From: Woeseiaceae bacterium
GTDB lineage: Bacteria; Pseudomonadota; Gammaproteobacteria; Steroidobacterales; Woeseiaceae
NCBI GenBank assembly: GCA_021773075.1
Contig: JAJFKT010000010.1
Location: forward strand, 248,001 to 312,000
Length of the DNA stretch: 64,000 bases
Direction of reading: 5' to 3'
The notes beneath the pieces were generated by a model. That model worked only from the letters and a program-made list of their open reading frames with translations, searched no databases and was not told the origin of the DNA. Positions 63,546-64,000 of the stretch are shown piece after piece. The translations under genes were made by a program, and so were the position numbers. Every line of letters begins with the position of its first letter. Positions within the stretch are counted from its first letter, which is position 1.

Positions 63546-64000
63546 ATGCACTACGATCATATCAATGTGCCCGCCGATGGCGCGCCTATCACTGCAAATC
63601 CGAATCATAGTCTTAACATTCCGGACTATCCGATCATTCCGTTTATCGAGGGTGATGGTATCGGCATCGATGTGACGCCGGTGATGCTCAAGGTCGTAAA
63701 CGCGGCTGTTGAGAAAGCCTATGGCGACAAACGTCAAATCAAGTGGATGCAGGTTTATGCTGGCGCGGCCGCAGCTGAAATTTACGGTGACGATGATTTC
63801 CTGCCAGAAGAAACGCTTGATGCCCTGCAGCGATACATTGTGTCCATTAAGGGCCCGCTGACAACACCGATCGGTGGTGGCATGCGATCGCTCAATGTTG
63901 CGATTCGACAGAAGCTTGATCTCTATGCCTGCGTACGGCCAATTAAATACTTTCCGGGCGTGCAGACACCGATGCTGCAATCCGATCTCGTGAGCATGAC
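63546..64000 (+). CDS. icd: NADP-dependent isocitrate dehydrogenase, 3'-truncated
   Basis: The TCA enzyme converting isocitrate to 2-oxoglutarate. The frame runs from ATG 63546 to the window end without a stop, 151 codons visible of about 415. IPDYPIIPFIEGDGIGIDVTP is the NADP/substrate N-terminal motif, and GPLTTPIGGGMRSLNVAIRQKLDLYACVRPIKYFPG holds the serine that AceK phosphorylates in E. coli (RSLNVA). It diverges from rluE (59-base gap), which matches the E. coli order. Confidence 0.94.
   Translation, partial: MHYDHINVPADGAPITANPNHSLNIPDYPIIPFIEGDGIGIDVTPVMLKVVNAAVEKAYGDKRQIKWMQVYAGAAAAEIYGDDDFLPEETLDALQRYIVSIKGPLTTPIGGGMRSLNVAIRQKLDLYACVRPIKYFPGVQTPMLQSDLVSM

Overview
The window is a compact stretch of chromosome from a Gram-negative bacterium, almost certainly a gammaproteobacterium. 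The evidence is the gene order yebC-ruvCAB-ybgC-tolQRAB-pal-cpoB, a fused ThrA (aspartokinase/homoserine dehydrogenase) followed by ThrB and ThrC, outer-membrane proteins, a TonB receptor, and a PhoPQ/purB/mnmA/nudJ/roxA/rluE/icd neighbourhood resembling the one in Escherichia coli. An aerobic, respiratory lifestyle is suggested by 2-oxoglutarate dehydrogenase, aconitase, fumarase C, isocitrate dehydrogenase and an AlkB-type alkane hydroxylase. I cannot name the genus. No insertion sequence, prophage, CRISPR array or rRNA was seen, and no gene-free gap exceeds about 300 bases. Both edges cut genes: fhs on the left, icd on the right.

Layout. 1-9160 is a mixed accessory stretch: truncated fhs, two small unknown genes behind a repeated GTAAC site, arfB diverging from an MFS transporter coupled to a PLP decarboxylase, a small beta-barrel protein, a double-glycine-leader peptide facing a CPBP membrane protease, alkB and a DUF5658 protein. 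9284-14832 is sucA-sucB-lpd. 14838-20832 holds an AGCS symporter, an NfeD/SPFH pair, relA and yebC. 20840-28060 is ruvCAB and the complete Tol-Pal operon, followed by tRNA-Lys(TTT).

28335-34169 is thrABC followed by a membrane-anchored NERD protein and a macrodomain protein. 34177-36893 is an ABC-2 exporter and tatD on the minus strand. 37003-38504 holds a secreted seven-repeat 'VNG' protein and a YgjP-type metallopeptidase. 38620-41960 is a metal-uptake cluster (small CxxC secreted protein, outer-membrane protein, ZnuA-like and ZnuB-like proteins) with no ATPase gene. 41957-47452 holds a DUF2333 protein, acnA, mnmA and a PNPOx-like protein.

47466-64000 holds a TonB receptor, nudJ, a DUF7931 protein, roxA-purB, fumC, a CoA-type Nudix hydrolase, mazG, a glycine-zipper protein, a PepSY-like protein with phoP-phoQ, a short asparaginase-like protein, an ALDH7-type dehydrogenase, class II DAHP synthase, rluE and the start of icd. 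Genes are packed tightly: many same-strand neighbours overlap by 1-8 bases, and convergent pairs nearly touch, several with a hairpin over the stop codons. The most unusual content is the leader peptide/CPBP pair, the ATPase-less metal importer cluster, the VNG-repeat protein, the NERD-macrodomain pair after thrC, and several uncharacterised palindromic sites in front of alkB, the TonB receptor and the ABC exporter.
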